A stretch of 64,000 nucleotides of DNA from Alitta virens (Eukaryota > Annelida > Polychaeta > Phyllodocida > Nereididae): contig OW028574.1 in assembly GCA_932294295.1 (NCBI GenBank), forward strand, positions 13,774,215-13,838,214, given 5' to 3'. The translations under genes and the position numbers were made by a program. The notes below the pieces were generated by a model. That model was not told the DNA's origin, made no database searches, and saw only the letters and a list, made by a program, of their open reading frames with translations. This document shows, piece after piece, positions 17,274-32,100 of the stretch; the stretch's first letter is position 1, and the number at the start of each line of letters is the position of its first letter.

Positions 17274-20200
17274 CTGAAATTAAAAAATCTTAATTCAGTT
17301 TTTGCAAGAAAAATGCACTTTAAACAAATTGGTATCCTCTTCAGAGTGTGAATTTCCATTCAAACTGACATATTATGTCCACATTTGTCATAACTCACAC
17401 ATGACTGACCCTGAATAGCACACTGCAAATAACCACTTGAGCCTCATTTCAAACATGTTAAAACCGTTTTCTATATATTTGAATGCACTACAAGAAATCC
17501 CATAAAAGCAGCAGGAGCAAACACTAACTTAAGCTGAGCAAGATAATAAATCAACCAAGAAATAAATTAACCGATATTTTTGCAAATATGTGAACACTTT
17601 ACAGCTTATACAAAGCAATATCTTGTCAAATCTCAATCACATGGTCTGTTAGTTTCAACAAGCAAACTGTTCATCTCATTGTCGTCATTGATGTTACAAC
17701 GATTTACAATGTATTTGTTGATAGAGTAGGTCAGTTATGACCATGAATATTGAGCTGATTCATAATACCAGCCACAAAGTCTAAATAATACTCCAAAATG
17801 GAACAAATCAATCCATAGTATCATAACAGTGTTACAGAAACTATAACTTTTTCTGTGATATGAAGTACTCCCACATGACTTGCCAATTTGTCCAGAGATG
17901 TCAGCTTTATGAAAGTAGACCGTGTATCTCTCTTGCTTAATTAGAGAAGTGCATGAGTGGGTGTGCTCACTCTCGCTATCTGCTGAATTCTCAGAAGAGC
18001 AAAATTGTCAGCCTCCCCCGATTGCCCTGCAGGGCTCCACATGAAGGGAATCACAATATTGCACCACCAGCAGCAGTAGAGGCAGAAAGCAATGAGCAGG
18101 AAAAATCCCCATGTTATCATGATTATGTCACATCAATGTTCTAGATCTCCTGATACAGCGCTGCATTAACTAATTGACATCAGCAAACCAATGCTATGCT
18201 TGTAAACAACAGATTAATTATTAATTACTTAGCGGTGGCCACCTGCACGATCCAATTGATGATCAGATGTCCACTAATCAGCTTCTATCAGCAGAATGTC
18301 GCCTGTAATGCATCCCTAAAAGGAGTATAGGAAGACCACTGCCAGTCTCGTACACGTCCAAGCCAATTTGCCACCGAAGCATCACTCAATACTTGGTGCT
18401 GTGGATGTAACGCTGAGCACTGCTGCAGCAGTAGGAGGAACCAGGTGGGCTTTTCCAGCCTTTGAACAAAGAAGGTGGGATGCTTTTGTGGCCAGGTGCA
18501 ATGTCAGTTCCACCCCACCGACTCTACCACATCCTGCTTTAGCGAACTGCAGCACTTCCAAATATGCCAAACTTTTAAAAACTCCTCATGCATGACTCAA
18601 AACATGTTACCACCATGCACTCCCCCTTCCACTCAAAATCTGAAGTTCTTTGTACTCGACAGTGCAAATTTATAAATTGCTCTGCCAGTGTTAAAGCCTC
18701 AGACATCATGGACATAAAGTACAGGCTTCACGAGTCTGAGCACACTAGAACGTATAATACGATGTACATATGTATATATACCATATCACTACAAGGCAAA
18801 AATGCAGTATTCCAGTCTATGGACACCAAATTAATACCAAACGATTAATGAACTCCCACAACTTCCGACATAATCATGAGCAAAGAATTTCATGACAATC
18901 AATACTTCTGTGACTAAAGAAAGTACTGTACATAATGTACATTGTACACATAGTACGTGTACATATTTCTCTCCTTCTCACTGTCATACCATGGTCATAC
19001 AAGTCCATACATGTATGCAATAAAAAATTGCTTATATATCCTTTACGAGAATATGAGTCAATGTCGCTTTAGTTACACCGCCCATATTTATATGAATTCA
19101 AAAGTATCAAGGCCACATCCCAGAAACATATTTTCAGGAAAGTTAATACATGCATAGAGGAATTTAGTAGCATCCTAGAGCCATGATATTACATTCACAG
19201 GAGTAATGCTAATGAAATGATTGTATACTGTCAAAATCTATCATGCTTTCATAATGTATTATGACTACATCACACCTTCGCTACTTGGGATCGACGATCA
19301 ATATTATCCACTGATTACAGTGCATTTCCAAGCTAGATCTAATGATGCTCTAGTCATAAAAGCTAGACAGTGCTTACAAGTCATACATGTATATACATTG
19401 CAACAGTACAAACTTTAACCTTAGGTCATTAGGGTTAAAGTTCAGAGTAAAACAAGCATATCACAATAACTTAACAGGACTTAATACAATGATTAAGATA
19501 AGTGGGGAAGATTTAAGATGATGACTGATAAGTACAATGGCAGTTTGTGTACTCACAGACTCCACAGTAGGTACACGAGATCAAGATGCACATGCATGAT
19601 AAAACAGGCTTGAGCACCTGATATCAATAACGTTCAAGGCTTATCATACCAGACACAGGGGTCACGGGGGCAAGGCATCAGTTAGCAGTTACCTTGGTGA
19701 TAAATGATGCTCTGTAGACAGCAATGCCATCTCTCTAGCTTCTTGCTGCATGAGTCATGAATGTGAACTCATGCCTCACAGCGTTCCCATTACATATTTT
19801 TTTCCAAGAAAATTTAGCCTACCTGAGAAGAGCAGGTGAAGACATTCACATGGTATCCAGCATGCTTTATGCATTTATGTATCTAACATAAATATATAAT
19901 ACTACCCACATTTGCAAAGATAGGAGCTATTATGAGTGACACATCAGTAAATAAATGTTTCATCAATGCCAATGCAATATACAAAAACATTGTGTATACA
20001 TTTTGCTTTCTATCTAATGCCTCCCTGAATTGGCATAATATTGGCAGTCATTTCAATTAAATATATAGGATATGGCAGAATATCACATTGATCACGTGAA
20101 TTGTTTGAATTCATCACCTCTTCCTTCTTATGTATATTATCTGGTTATTAGCATAATTGGACAACTAATGCCATCATCAATCATCATGACATTATACCAA

Positions 20201-23200
20201 ACCACCAAATAGATTCACCATAACTCTGATTAATAATACAAACAGGACATAAAACTAACCCCATCAATCCAAATAAAGCCAATGAATGCCACATAGCATA
20301 TCGGACAGCTTATAGCAAAATGTATAACCGAGCCACTTTCAGTTTTGCCAAATTTCCCGGTTGATGATGAGTCCCAGTTCATACATGTACTTGGTTGAGC
20401 ATGGTTCAACCACACCCTCTTGTCAGAATGATTCAAGCTGCTGCAGCAGCCTCATCCTCCTCCCCATCCTCATCCCAACTACAACACAGACATGCACACT
20501 GTTTGATCTCCTCTGCTCCTGACATGTCGACACATCCATTGTACTACTTGTCTACAATGTCTGTGTCTGCAAACTGTCAGGTTCTTCAAAGTTGACACTT
20601 CAACATTGTTCAATCTCAAGCAAGATTAGCTGAATCAACTTCTTGACACATGCAAAGTCACTAGTGGATGGACCTTAATTACAGGGTTCTACTGTACAGT
20701 AAGGAACCAGCACACTACAAATATATGCATAAAGTTCTGCTTTTGGTAGGGACCTTTGAATTTGTCATTCATATTTTTAAATAACTCTAACATCAACTTC
20801 ATTCAAAAATAAATTCTGCCCTTCATGTTCCTTCACAACCTTTTTTATTACCACAAAGTCAGTGAGTAAACATAATTTCAGTGAATAATGGCATTGTTTG
20901 ATAATGCCTAATCTCCTCCAGACGTCAGATGGCAGAGATGACCAGAACACATGAGCTTTGTTTTTTTTATACAATGTGTGGGTTAACATCAGTGATGTTA
21001 AACTGATGTACAGTGTGGGACACGGTGGGTCATTGATAGAAGACCTGACAAGCTTGTATTGGACCATATACTAAGTCTGATTTACCCGATTAAAGCTTTT
21101 AAAGCACAGTACTATCTTGTGACAGTCAGTTAGTTTTCAAATCCTACTGAATCACCAAAGTACTTCATCATTGCATATTTACAAGAGCACCAAAAAACTG
21201 TATAAACAAAGTTACAAGCAGAAAAAGTGTAACTAGCTCATGACAAAGTCCTTGAATACTGAGCAGTGGTGACAAAAAGTCTAAGTTGCTAGAACAGACA
21301 AAGTCACAACAAACTTGCCAACACTTCCATAATAAATCGCATCTGCAATACATGATACAAGTGACTACGTAACAGGCAAGTGTCAACATCAATTGTAAGT
21401 AGTAAGTATGAACAGATTTTCTTAAATATTCAGACAAATTTTCTTAGCTCACACTTTTATAAAAATATGTATATATTCATTACCAGTTTTTCAGCTAGGA
21501 TTTGAATTGGGCACAGCGCACAAGAATATTAGGGCACCTAAATAAACTCAGGGGTCTTCACTTAAATTCGGGCATGGCGCTGACAAAATCGGGCATGGTG
21601 CAAGGGGCATGGCCATGCTCAAATGGCCTAGCTAGAACACTGATTACTATGATTAGTCATCTTTGCAGAATAATACTGCGGCTGAGATCATGATCATATC
21701 TGACCATTGGTCACCATGCACTTTGCCACGATAGCTGTCAAGCACAGATGATACTAACGAACGAAGGTGTCAAGACCACCCAAAATCCAACCTGTCACAA
21801 ACAAACAAACCTTTTGAGAACACCAAAGGCTTCACTTAGTGCTCAGATACCAAGGTTGGTGTGAGAAGGTCTGGATAATCGAAATAATTAGCAACAAACA
21901 TTTTAAGCTTCCAAGTTGATCTCCTGAAACACATTTGGAAATCAATACTCAAATGACAAATTTGTAAACTTGTCTGTTATAATGCTACTAGCCTACCATC
22001 GAATTAAATTTTCAGTCGGTTACCGGCATTAAGCCATGAACTGGGAAATATCCTCTAACAAATTTTTCCATACATTTATTTCATATCTGTGATCATCCTG
22101 TGCAATACACAATACCCTCACACAATATAATGACACAAAATTTACCTTGTCCGCACAAACTTGAATTTGTCGAACTGATATTTATTTATAACTCCCACAT
22201 GCTGATTTTTTTAAGTGAAGTACTCGGCCGCATGAGCAGAGAAACTAATCACCATTGTTCCTTTGGGCCGAATGAAAAAAAAAGAAGTTGGTTCTAATTT
22301 CATAGCCCTCAAAAAGTAGGCAAGCCAACTAATTTTTTTTTAAATAATTATAATGTAGAGTAATATATTCTGAAACTGTTAAAAAAAAACTGGAAAAGCC
22401 CATACAAAGTTTAAGGTAGTGGGGTTTTACATATGGTCAGTAGGAAATATTTTTCCATTCGGCCATATCACTAATCTGACAACTGTTACATGGAAATTCT
22501 TTGGTAATCAGCGCTAATGGAGTGTATTACTGTACATTCGAACACAGTTAATCTCAATACAAAACCAAGGCAGCCATCACAACTTGCTGTTCTGCTAAGC
22601 TGTTTACCAATGCAACAGAGGTGACAAAGCCATCTGGGGGACAGACCAGTCCTGTGTCCTTACGCAACATAGGACAGACCGTAGAACTGCACATCTACAT
22701 TTGCGGATCTATGTTAATCTCTGCAAGCTTACAGAGACTTTACAGATGGTCCACACTACTTTAGAGCAGCAGCCAGCCAATGATATGGATAAATTCAACG
22801 ACAAACAGCCAAATCAAGAAACCATGGTATCTCAGCAGTTTAATATTGATAGCTAACAAGTGATTAAAACCGATGATGCATCAAGTAATGTTTGGAATTA
22901 TGAACTGCTTTTAAGTAATAATGTGAAAGATCCGTCCAAGCAAGACAATTCCACCTGGCTCAGCACCTAAACATTCCTGTACTACTGACACATCATCACC
23001 TCTTTGGTATATTACTAGCAATAGAGTTTGAAACTACACTCTTCAGTTTCATCTCAAGGTTTGAGTTAAGTATTGCTTAATACTACTTAACTAACCGAGC
23101 GCAACCAAACTAACCCAATTCTAACAGTAAATATATAGACATCTAGGTTTCTGAGTCTTTAATGCTTATAAATCATAAGTACAATGTGATTCACTGACAC

Positions 23201-24160
23201 AGAACTAACTATCAGGCTACAAGTAAGTCAATTACTGCGCCTGTTAATTTTCAACTTAGTGGCAAATAAATAATAATAGTTCTTTAAACATCGCCGAATC
23301 TGTCATTGTATTGGTTTCTCAGCACAGAAACCTATCAAAATTTATTTTGGTTGGTAATAATATTCAATCTTATAATTTATGATGCTGAATTCCTTGCTCC
23401 CCCACTGGGACTCCGGCTTCCCACATCTCTGTCTGTCGTTTTGGGACAACCCGGACAAGTCCCGCGAAGAAACAAGCATTCAGAACTGCCTCAGAGACTC
23501 AAGAGTGATGTGTATTCAATCTAGCTTTCAAATTGTAGGTTGATCAGTGATGATCCACTGACCCACTAATGTACATACATACGAATTACAATGTCAATGT
23601 TAAGTACATTTTTAAGGCATGCTATGCAGTCTCTCAACATACATGGTCAAACACACAATTTACAATAAAATCTAAGGACTCCACACAAACATACAATAAG
23701 ACATAGCAATGGTTTACTATGTCAACGTACATGTATACAACTTGTCATTTAACCTGTTAACGGATAGCCCTGTCTTCAACAGGGGTAATCCCTGACCCCG
23801 TCCCTGGTCTTCGATTTTCAAAATGAAGCCACAAACACTGCGACCATGCCACACAACCCATAATCATAATAATTAATACTTCAGTTTTCCAATGAACAGC
23901 GTGCAGCAATGGTAAGACAACTCAGTCATCTTAAAGGCACTGCAACAAACACATTTACCACCACCAACAACCAGGATACACCCCCTTTCATATATTTTTC
24001 CCCACATCAATGTGTCAAACAGCCCTAGATGAACGAACAGGCTTGTCACACACACCGGTTATACATTTTCAAACTACGGCATTTCTACGCCTCAGTGATC
24101 AACTCAAATTTCACAAAAGAGAGAATATAGGCTACTAGATGTTTCTAACACATGCATTAC
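17274..24160 (-). other. Probable Rap1 5' intron, about 6.9 kb
   Basis: No convincing coding exon is seen on either strand; the reading frames are short, codon-random and without family motifs. The acceptor at 17274 and a donor at 24160 would bound one long intron. Within it, a short inverted repeat GGCCGAATG...CATTCGGCC around 22264-22465 and a direct repeat of TCGGGCATGG near 21575-21600 look like small interspersed repeats. The rest I cannot assign. Confidence 0.5.
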
Positions 24161-24380
24161 CTTGTTAGTAAATCCGATACTGTCCAAAGACGGGTTAAAT
24201 TAACCGAAATTCCACCACTTGTATCCGTCTCTCTCCAAGGCGAGGCAACGATACGGGAAGCCGTGACGTCAGGAAATAGGTCTGAGCTATTTTTAGAAGC
24301 ATCCCAGCATTCTTGGTCTCACTGCGCATGCGTAGCGCTCGGATAACACGTGCATTTGTTTTCATCTCAACCCCATGGGC
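24161..24380 (-). promoter_or_regulatory. Candidate Rap1 first (non-coding) exon and promoter
   Basis: This GC-richer island contains a full CRE octamer TGACGTCA (24264-24271) and an NRF1-like TGCGCATGCG (24323-24332). On the minus strand its end reads ACAAG|GTAATG, a usable splice donor at 24160. It is the only promoter-like island upstream of the Rap1 coding exons in the expected orientation. Assignment to Rap1 rests on position; a transcript would be needed to confirm it. Confidence 0.5.
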
Positions 24381-24853
24381 CATGGCCATCTATACTGTCT
24401 ATATCATCTCATGCTACCGGTATGATGCTATGCAGCTTTATCAATTTAGTTCAGGTATTGATTTTTTACTAATATAGTTCAGGGTATTAATTTATAATAT
24501 AGTGTACATATATATAATTATAGGGTTGGCAAATGCAAAGCTAACCTGCAGTTATAATTTAGTCAATTCGTGCCAAGGTTAAGTTCAATGCAAACCCATG
24601 CATCCATGTACTGTCAGTACATGTACATGGTGGTGCCCTCTTGTGATTTAAAACAAGACCGCCATATAAGTTTGTCAAATTTAGTAGATTCTATACCATC
24701 TAAAATATATTGTTACTGACATTTGATTGGGAATCATGATCAACTTTTCTTTAAATCTCTCCATTTTAAGCAATATGAGACCTGGCAGTGACTGAGGCTG
24801 ACAATCTGCTGGTTTCTCATCATAATCATCATTAGGATATACTTGAGAATATG

Positions 24854-24891
<38 letters not shown>

Positions 24892-26183
24892 ATTGACCAC
24901 AGGGCATCAAATAGATACATGTGTATATATAGTCAGTTGATTCTCAACAGTGCTCCAATTAATGCACTTCCACAAAGTGTGATATTTCCTTTGTAATGAA
25001 AGAAAGGTTTTCGGATAACTATAACAAGGCCATCAATGGACGTCAAATAAGTTGCCATAAATAAATAAGGTTATCATAGCACACTTTAAGAACATTTAAC
25101 TAAAAAGATGAATCACCAAATTTATGTTCGAGACAGTTATCTCATTTATTCTATTAAAAGTGTACATTTTGCTACCTTCAATCAAAACAGCATCTTGACA
25201 TCAGTATTAACAAAAAATGTTACAGCTAAGTCTTTTCAACAAAATTTCTAGATTAGCCATAATTTGAGTTATTCTACTAAATATGTATACAACACAATAT
25301 TTTGATTTTTTTTTTTTCACATATGATATAAAATATAACACATACTTTTCCTAAAAGCCAGAACCTCTGCACGGATTATGTTTTCCTACCTATTATCACA
25401 CTATAATGTGTCAAAACTATATCAGATCATGACAACTTGTTAAAGTCAGGACTCAATCAGATGTTCTCCAGTGTCCTGCCAAACAAAAAACCAGAACGAA
25501 TATCTAAAGCTTCCAACACAATATCAATATCTGAATCAGGACCGTCTACAATAAGTATGTCAGTGGTATGTATTTAACAATTCTAGCAATACCCAAGTTA
25601 CAAAATATATACATATGTATGCACTTGCAGTCAATGAAATAACTAGGTAATTTCATACTGTACAGTCCACATTAGGCCAATTATCTGCCCTAACACTTAA
25701 AAAAAATAGCATCTTTACAAATAATCCTTGTTTCGTCAAAGTATTTCTACCATAAGGCATATATTTCACACAGCAGTATGTGAATAATAATCTCAATTAT
25801 ATTTTTAGACATCTGTAACTTAGATATGAGATAAAAACAACTGATAATGTAAAGTATATAACTCAGAGTTTGTTTCAAGTTGAATGCTCCAGTATTTGAA
25901 AATGTCAAATCCCTACTAATCCAACTTTAAATGATAATGCAAGCATCACAAGTGGGCTAAATAGTAAAATGTCTGTTGAAATAAAATGTTTTGCATAACA
26001 CTGCGGTTTACACAACTGCATCAGCTTACTAATGCCATATCACAGTTAATCTACGAAACAGGTACAAACAGTAGAGTTTGGTCAAGAATATCTATGTTAC
26101 ATACTTGATATATATGACAGATTGTCAATTTGCTACCTACATTAACCATCAGCTGGTAAAAAGCTATTCCTTTATAAAACACA
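24381..26183 (-). other. Intergenic DNA and probable F-box gene 3'UTR
   Basis: AT-rich sequence between the Rap1 promoter candidate and the stop codon of the F-box/WD40 gene. No coding signal is seen. The part nearest 26184 should be 3'UTR of that gene on the minus strand. A (TA)n microsatellite lies at 24856-24886. Confidence 0.5.
24856..24886. repeat. (TA)n microsatellite
   Basis: About fifteen uninterrupted TA units, likely polymorphic in length. Confidence 0.95.
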
Positions 26184-29100
26184 TTAACAGCAACTGAAGT
26201 CCCATAGCTTAACTGTTTTGTCATAAGAACCAGAGACAATTATGCTGTCATTAAACTGTAGACATGTGACACCATCTGTGTGATTTCGTAGAGTGACAAG
26301 CCTCTGTCCAGTTTCTAAGCTCCATACCTGAAAATTACCACAGTATTTATAGTGAGACGATGAAAAAGGTGGTTGTGATTTAACAAGCAGTTGCAACTGA
26401 CATACACCTAGGTATCTTAAATAGCTGTGCTAAAACATACATGTATAATTGATAAATTGTACTCCATGATAATTTTCCAATGATTTGATTTAATAAGACA
26501 GCTATAATTCATGGCAATGTGAAATTGACAGCTGACAAACTACCTTCAGTGTCCTGTCATCTGAAGCACTGACCACTCTCCAACTGTCAGCTTGAAGACA
26601 TCTAAAAAAAAACAGAAGAGACTATTGTATTTTACAGGAAGTGTTATACTGAATTATCAGACTGATATGAACCATAATAATTTATTATATTATTTAAATT
26701 TTTTTTTTCATGACACATGTATATCCCCTCAACCTAGAGGGTCACCTTGCATAAGGGAAATACATCTAAAATATTGTTTCCTCTTCATTGTTAATCTCTC
26801 CATCATATTTGATTACTTTTTGCTGCTGTTATTACCTGACTACACCTGTATGTCCTTCAGAGGCTTTCCAGTCGATGGTATTCATACACTTGCCAGAACG
26901 TAGATCCCAAAACTTCAAATTGCAATCAAGAGACCCACTTATGATGCGGGTGTTGTCAAATTGCAAACAAGTGACTGCATCGTGATGTCCTTGTAAGGTC
27001 ATAAGACAAGTTCCGTTGAAGTCCCAAACCTATCATATACAAAGAGACAAGAATCAAGACTGTAAATATATTTCTAGTAAGCTTAAGTAATGCAGCCAGC
27101 TATCAATCTAATTAATCTAGAACTACAGCTGAAGTAATAATAAGGGCTGTACACCGGTTCTCAAAATTATAGGAAAACCACATGAGTCCCTGATCTGTTT
27201 TCTCAAAACAGCCAGTTGGAACTTAAATTTGTTTAAATCTGATGAAATTTGATGAAGTTGTTGAAGAAAATGTACTGCAAAGCGAGTCCTTGTTCAACCT
27301 GAACACTGCTGAATGCAGCATCAACAGCGTCATGAATGTCCTCGCTTCGCATATATTATATTGCATAGCTCTTCCAGTGTTTGTCTGATTTTAAAAATTT
27401 AAACTTTGTTGTGTACATAAATTAATTTACTCTTATGATATAGGTTTGCATCAATCTGTCACATTAAAGGGGAACTAATGGAAGTTTGTATGTTAATTTC
27501 AAAAGTTCAATTAGATGTTAAATAATATATTGCAGCGAAAGGAAATGTCTTAAACTCTAGTTTGATATGATTTCAAGCCAATTAAAAGAGTAATTTGCAC
27601 CAATCGCCGACATGCTGGGGGCCGCCATTATTGCACACAGCACGCAAGACAGTGACGTCACTTATGTACACTGCTAGGCCATATATGCATTCAGCCATAT
27701 GAATCAATTCATAATCCTGTTGATTACAAGCCATTACATTGTTCATTGCAATTATAACAAGAACATATAGCATAACAACATAAAGGGTGTTAATTACAAT
27801 TCTTTTGGGAATACAGCATAATTATTGCATTGATTGCAATGAGCAATTTGTATCTAAGAATAGGTATATAGGCATGGGCAAATAAGATTTTGTTTCTAAA
27901 CTTATTTGCTTTGTAAATAAAATATGTTACATAATATTTAGGGGCAGTGTGCAGTATTATTTATTGTATAAATATATTTCATAGTATCTATATTTAGAGT
28001 ATATATTGTGTTAGTGGGGATGTTTTAAGGGCATCATCTCCTTTACCAAGATTAATATATATTAATTACCAAATTGTGCTTATTTCAATTGTATGTTGGT
28101 TTGCGTTGCTAGATACATTTAATGTAGACCTACCAGTTAAAAATTTTAATATCAAAAACTAATTTTCAATTTGATAATATATATATATTTTTTAAATATG
28201 AGTTTGAGGGGGGCATCCACGTCAGCGTTTTATAAATAAGAACTTAGTGGATGTCTCCTGATCAAAGTTAATTGGATTATAATATGTATTTTGACTTTTT
28301 TAATTTATTTTTATTTATTTACTGCTTATCGTTTTTCCTTGCTGCTTTTGTTTGTTTTATTTAATTTGATCTAATAAACTCTCTGTCTCTCTCTAATTGC
28401 ATGGTCTCAAATAGTTCAATGGCAATTACTTGACACTCAGTAAGAACTGCTCTGAAAGTGCAATTAACTGTATCTAAAACTGTTGTTTACAGTTGTTCTC
28501 ACTAGAATTGCAATGCTGAGCCTCCAGAATACTTGGCTGAGATTTATAGTACAACATTGACGTATTTCCGGTCAGTGCAAAACACCGGGAAAATCAAAAA
28601 TGGCGGCCTCCGTGGTTCACAAAACGGAGCTAATAAATGCAGGATATTACTTTACCAGGGCACATATGCAAGTTTTGAATAGCGTTGATGTGTTTCTATG
28701 GACCCAAGCTAACATCTGAGAGGTAAAGTGCTCAAGGGGTTAGTTCCCCTTTAACTTTAGTCGCACCGGGATTTTTACGGTCGTTTGCGTTTCGTCCTTA
28801 TTTGGAAATAGCAACGTCTTGAGCTTCCTTATTTGGGCATTACATGAACGTCATTCCGTGTGGTATGAAATTCAGACCACCCAGCCTGTATCACCCGCTA
28901 TTTCACATGATAATTCTGCAATTGGGGCATAAACAATGTGTACCGGTACAAGGATAACGATACAGGTCTTGATATTCGTTATTCATATTACGATAAATGT
29001 AAATTATACGTAGCACAGCATTGTTGTGTAAAAAACACATGTGCTACCCAGATGTTTTGAGTGCTTTCAAAGGAAAACAAGAAGTGGTCTATAATTACAT

Positions 29101-32100
29101 AAGGACAAAACAACAAGGGTCTGAAGTTATAAGAAAGATTTGTCCATTAATTTTAATAGTCTCTTTCTATTATATCAGATTTTGTAATAAACTTCTATTT
29201 GTTTTGACTGACATAGTTTAACGATACATATCATGATATGTATCGTATCCGTTTTCCTGTTCTGTATCATTTTGAAGATAAAGATGTACAGCCCTAGTAA
29301 TGATTTATGTTACGCGAATCAGAAATGAGTTATGAAAATATTTCACATACCTTTATAGTTTTATCACAGGATCCGGACACAATTTTGGTCTGGTCAAACT
29401 GCACACACAGCACAGCGGCATCATGGCCCCTATGGAACACAAAATTAACATAAATTAAAATGTTTTTTATTTCCCCTTATTTTATAATTGCTTTCCTAGT
29501 GGAAAGTTTCTCAGCTGATTTTATTTAAGTGTGTGTACTAACAAAACAGGGAATGGATTTAACACAAGTTGTATCATTCGAAAGGGGAGTACAATTGCTT
29601 CTGACGGTTCTCAATGTACCTACTCTAAAATTCCCTTCTAAGATACAATATGCCGAATGACAGAATAATATTTTACTATAACCTATAGGTTGAAGTATGA
29701 TATTACCTCAAAGTGTTATGACATTGGCCAGTTCTGATGTTCCAAACCTTCAGTGTTTTGTCATATGAACCACTTATGACCTTTTCATCATCAACCTGAA
29801 TTCAATTCATAAACAACAATTGAATAGAAATGTCATTCATTATGCAAGTAAAAGCTCCATGCACACAGCTTTTAATTATCTACGTCAAATTTTCACAATG
29901 AAGCAGATTTAGACTATTTTGTCTTTAAATTTTATTTTATTTTGTAAAATGCATTTGAATCGATTTAATTGATAAGGCACTATAAATAAGTACTAAATTA
30001 TAAAGCAATAGCATTTTAGTCTTAAGAAAAATTGGCTTTGGAATTCATGCTCACTTTTCAACAATTTTACATGCAAAAGACAAAATAGGCTTCCAGAACA
30101 AACTGAAAATTCTAAAATATCACACAGACCATAAGCAGTGTTAAAGTGGGCATTACCTGCAAACAGCGCACAGTATCCAGGTGACCTGTCATTGTCACCT
30201 TGCAAGCAATACTGGACCAGCTCTGTTGAGTAGACAAATCCCACACCTGACCAAGAAAAAAGCATACCAGTTGAAAATTCCAATGCAAACTTAATTTGCG
30301 AAAAATAAAATAAAAATAAATTAATTTGCACAAAAAAAAAATCAAGTGCTTGTTTTGCTCACCTTAATTGTTTTGTCAGTTGAACCACTAACGAGACGAT
30401 TACCCTGCAGGTGAAGACAACGGACAGTCCCAGAATGACCAACCAGAGTCTGGACAGACCATGGACTGTTTGTTCGAATATTCCATACCTGAAAAAAATT
30501 ACATCTTAGTTTGTGACATACATCTATACAGGAAGATTTCGACTAGCCATGCTGAGAAAATCAAATCCGCAAAATATACCTTGATTGTTTTATCTGATGA
30601 ACCACTGACTATTCTAGTGTCATCAAACTGTACGCAAGAGATTCCTGCAAATAAAATAAGCACAGAAACAATCCATGAAGTATCTGTTCCTTCACTAACA
30701 GCTGCAATGCCATATGGGTATTTCACATGTTTTATGAGTCATCAAAAAGTTCTGGGCCAGAAATTTCCTCAACCAGACATAAAATCACTACAAATACACA
30801 TATTACATAATATGATTCTCTAGCTTTGTTGGAAAGACCCCTTTTTGGGTAGCTACTGCAGGGCCATCTAAAGTACCAAAAGCAGAATATAAAATTTCTC
30901 ATTGCGATTCCTGTTTCAATTTGCTTCTTTCAAATCTTACATTTAAAAGGATAAAGATAAAGAATATTGGTGCACCCCAGTATATGTAGACAAAGGCTTA
31001 TATGAAGGTTTAACTCCAGAAGAGCCAAGTGTTAACAAAGACATCTGAGAGGACAAACAAGATACGAACCTTGTGTGTGACCTTCAAATGTTCGGACATA
31101 ACACTTTCCTCGGAGCCAGTTATTCCTCAGTCTGTATCTTTCAGCAAACACTTTCTTCCACTGCAAAGAAACAAGAAGATCAGTCCAACATTTACAATTA
31201 CTGGTTGCTCACACTATAAACTGGTACATGTAGATTTAGTGAAGCCAAATAAAGGGCATGTAAATGCGGAATATTCTCCACAATAAACTTTACAACGCCA
31301 TCTCCACTGATATTTCAAATGTTCAATCAAAAGGTATGGGAGCCATCTCTAAAACTTCAGTTTCTAAATTTCACACTGAACATTGTTTTACTAGTATGAA
31401 AAACTGATCAGCATGAAAAACCGATCAGTTTCTACCACATTGCTTTACCAGGAAAATATTTATATTAGATAAATAAACAAACAAATATCTTACATCAACA
31501 CTCCCATTTGGCTTTATGTGCTGAAGTAGCTGCTTCTGCTCTCCACTGATTGACAGTCGCCATTTTGATAAGCAACAGAAGTTCCTCCACAACTGTACAG
31601 CATTTGCCAACTGGTACCAAGGTTTACAAGCACCTGAAGCTCGGCTCAGACTCACTGTGGATAAAAAACAGGTACAAGTCAGAATGATTGGCAATCGCGA
31701 ACCAGTTAATAAATTGATTTGCTTCTTCGAAACACAGCCATACCAGGATCAAGATATCCCAAAATCTTCATTGTGACATGGTGAGGCAGCCAGGTCAAAA
31801 AGTCTTGGCAGTTTGGAGGGCAGCCAAGATGCAGCCGACCTTCCATCTCCATTGATAACAAGTGCATCTGTGGCAGGTCACAGCCTCCCTAACCGACAGA
31901 ATATTTACTATAAAACCAGAGATGATATTCCATATTTTGCATATAAAATTACTAATTACTACATTCCATGGACTACACAATAACTAAACAAGCATAGAAT
32001 GTTTACCAAGATATCCTTGAGCACCAAATTCTTCTGCTCATTGTCCATATCAGCAAACCATTCCCTGATCATCTGAAAAGTAGTTGCCAGGCATAAATAG

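Larger units (their letters stand above)
27142..29296. mobile_element. Element with hAT-like ends, in the F-box gene intron
   Basis: The ends are short inverted repeats: AAGGGCTGTACA on the left and TGTACAGCCCTA on the right. They match the (T/C)AGGG-type termini of hAT transposons. The flanks are GTAATAAT (27134-27141) and GTAATGAT (29297-29304), an 8-bp duplication with one difference. No transposase frame is recognisable. It is 2,155 bp long, of which 1,283 bp is a second element nested inside. Confidence 0.62.

Noticed and set aside
18368..18595. Overlapping frames on both strands in the Rap1 5' intron
   Set aside because: Short, with no known motif, no splice context and no promoter; best taken as chance.
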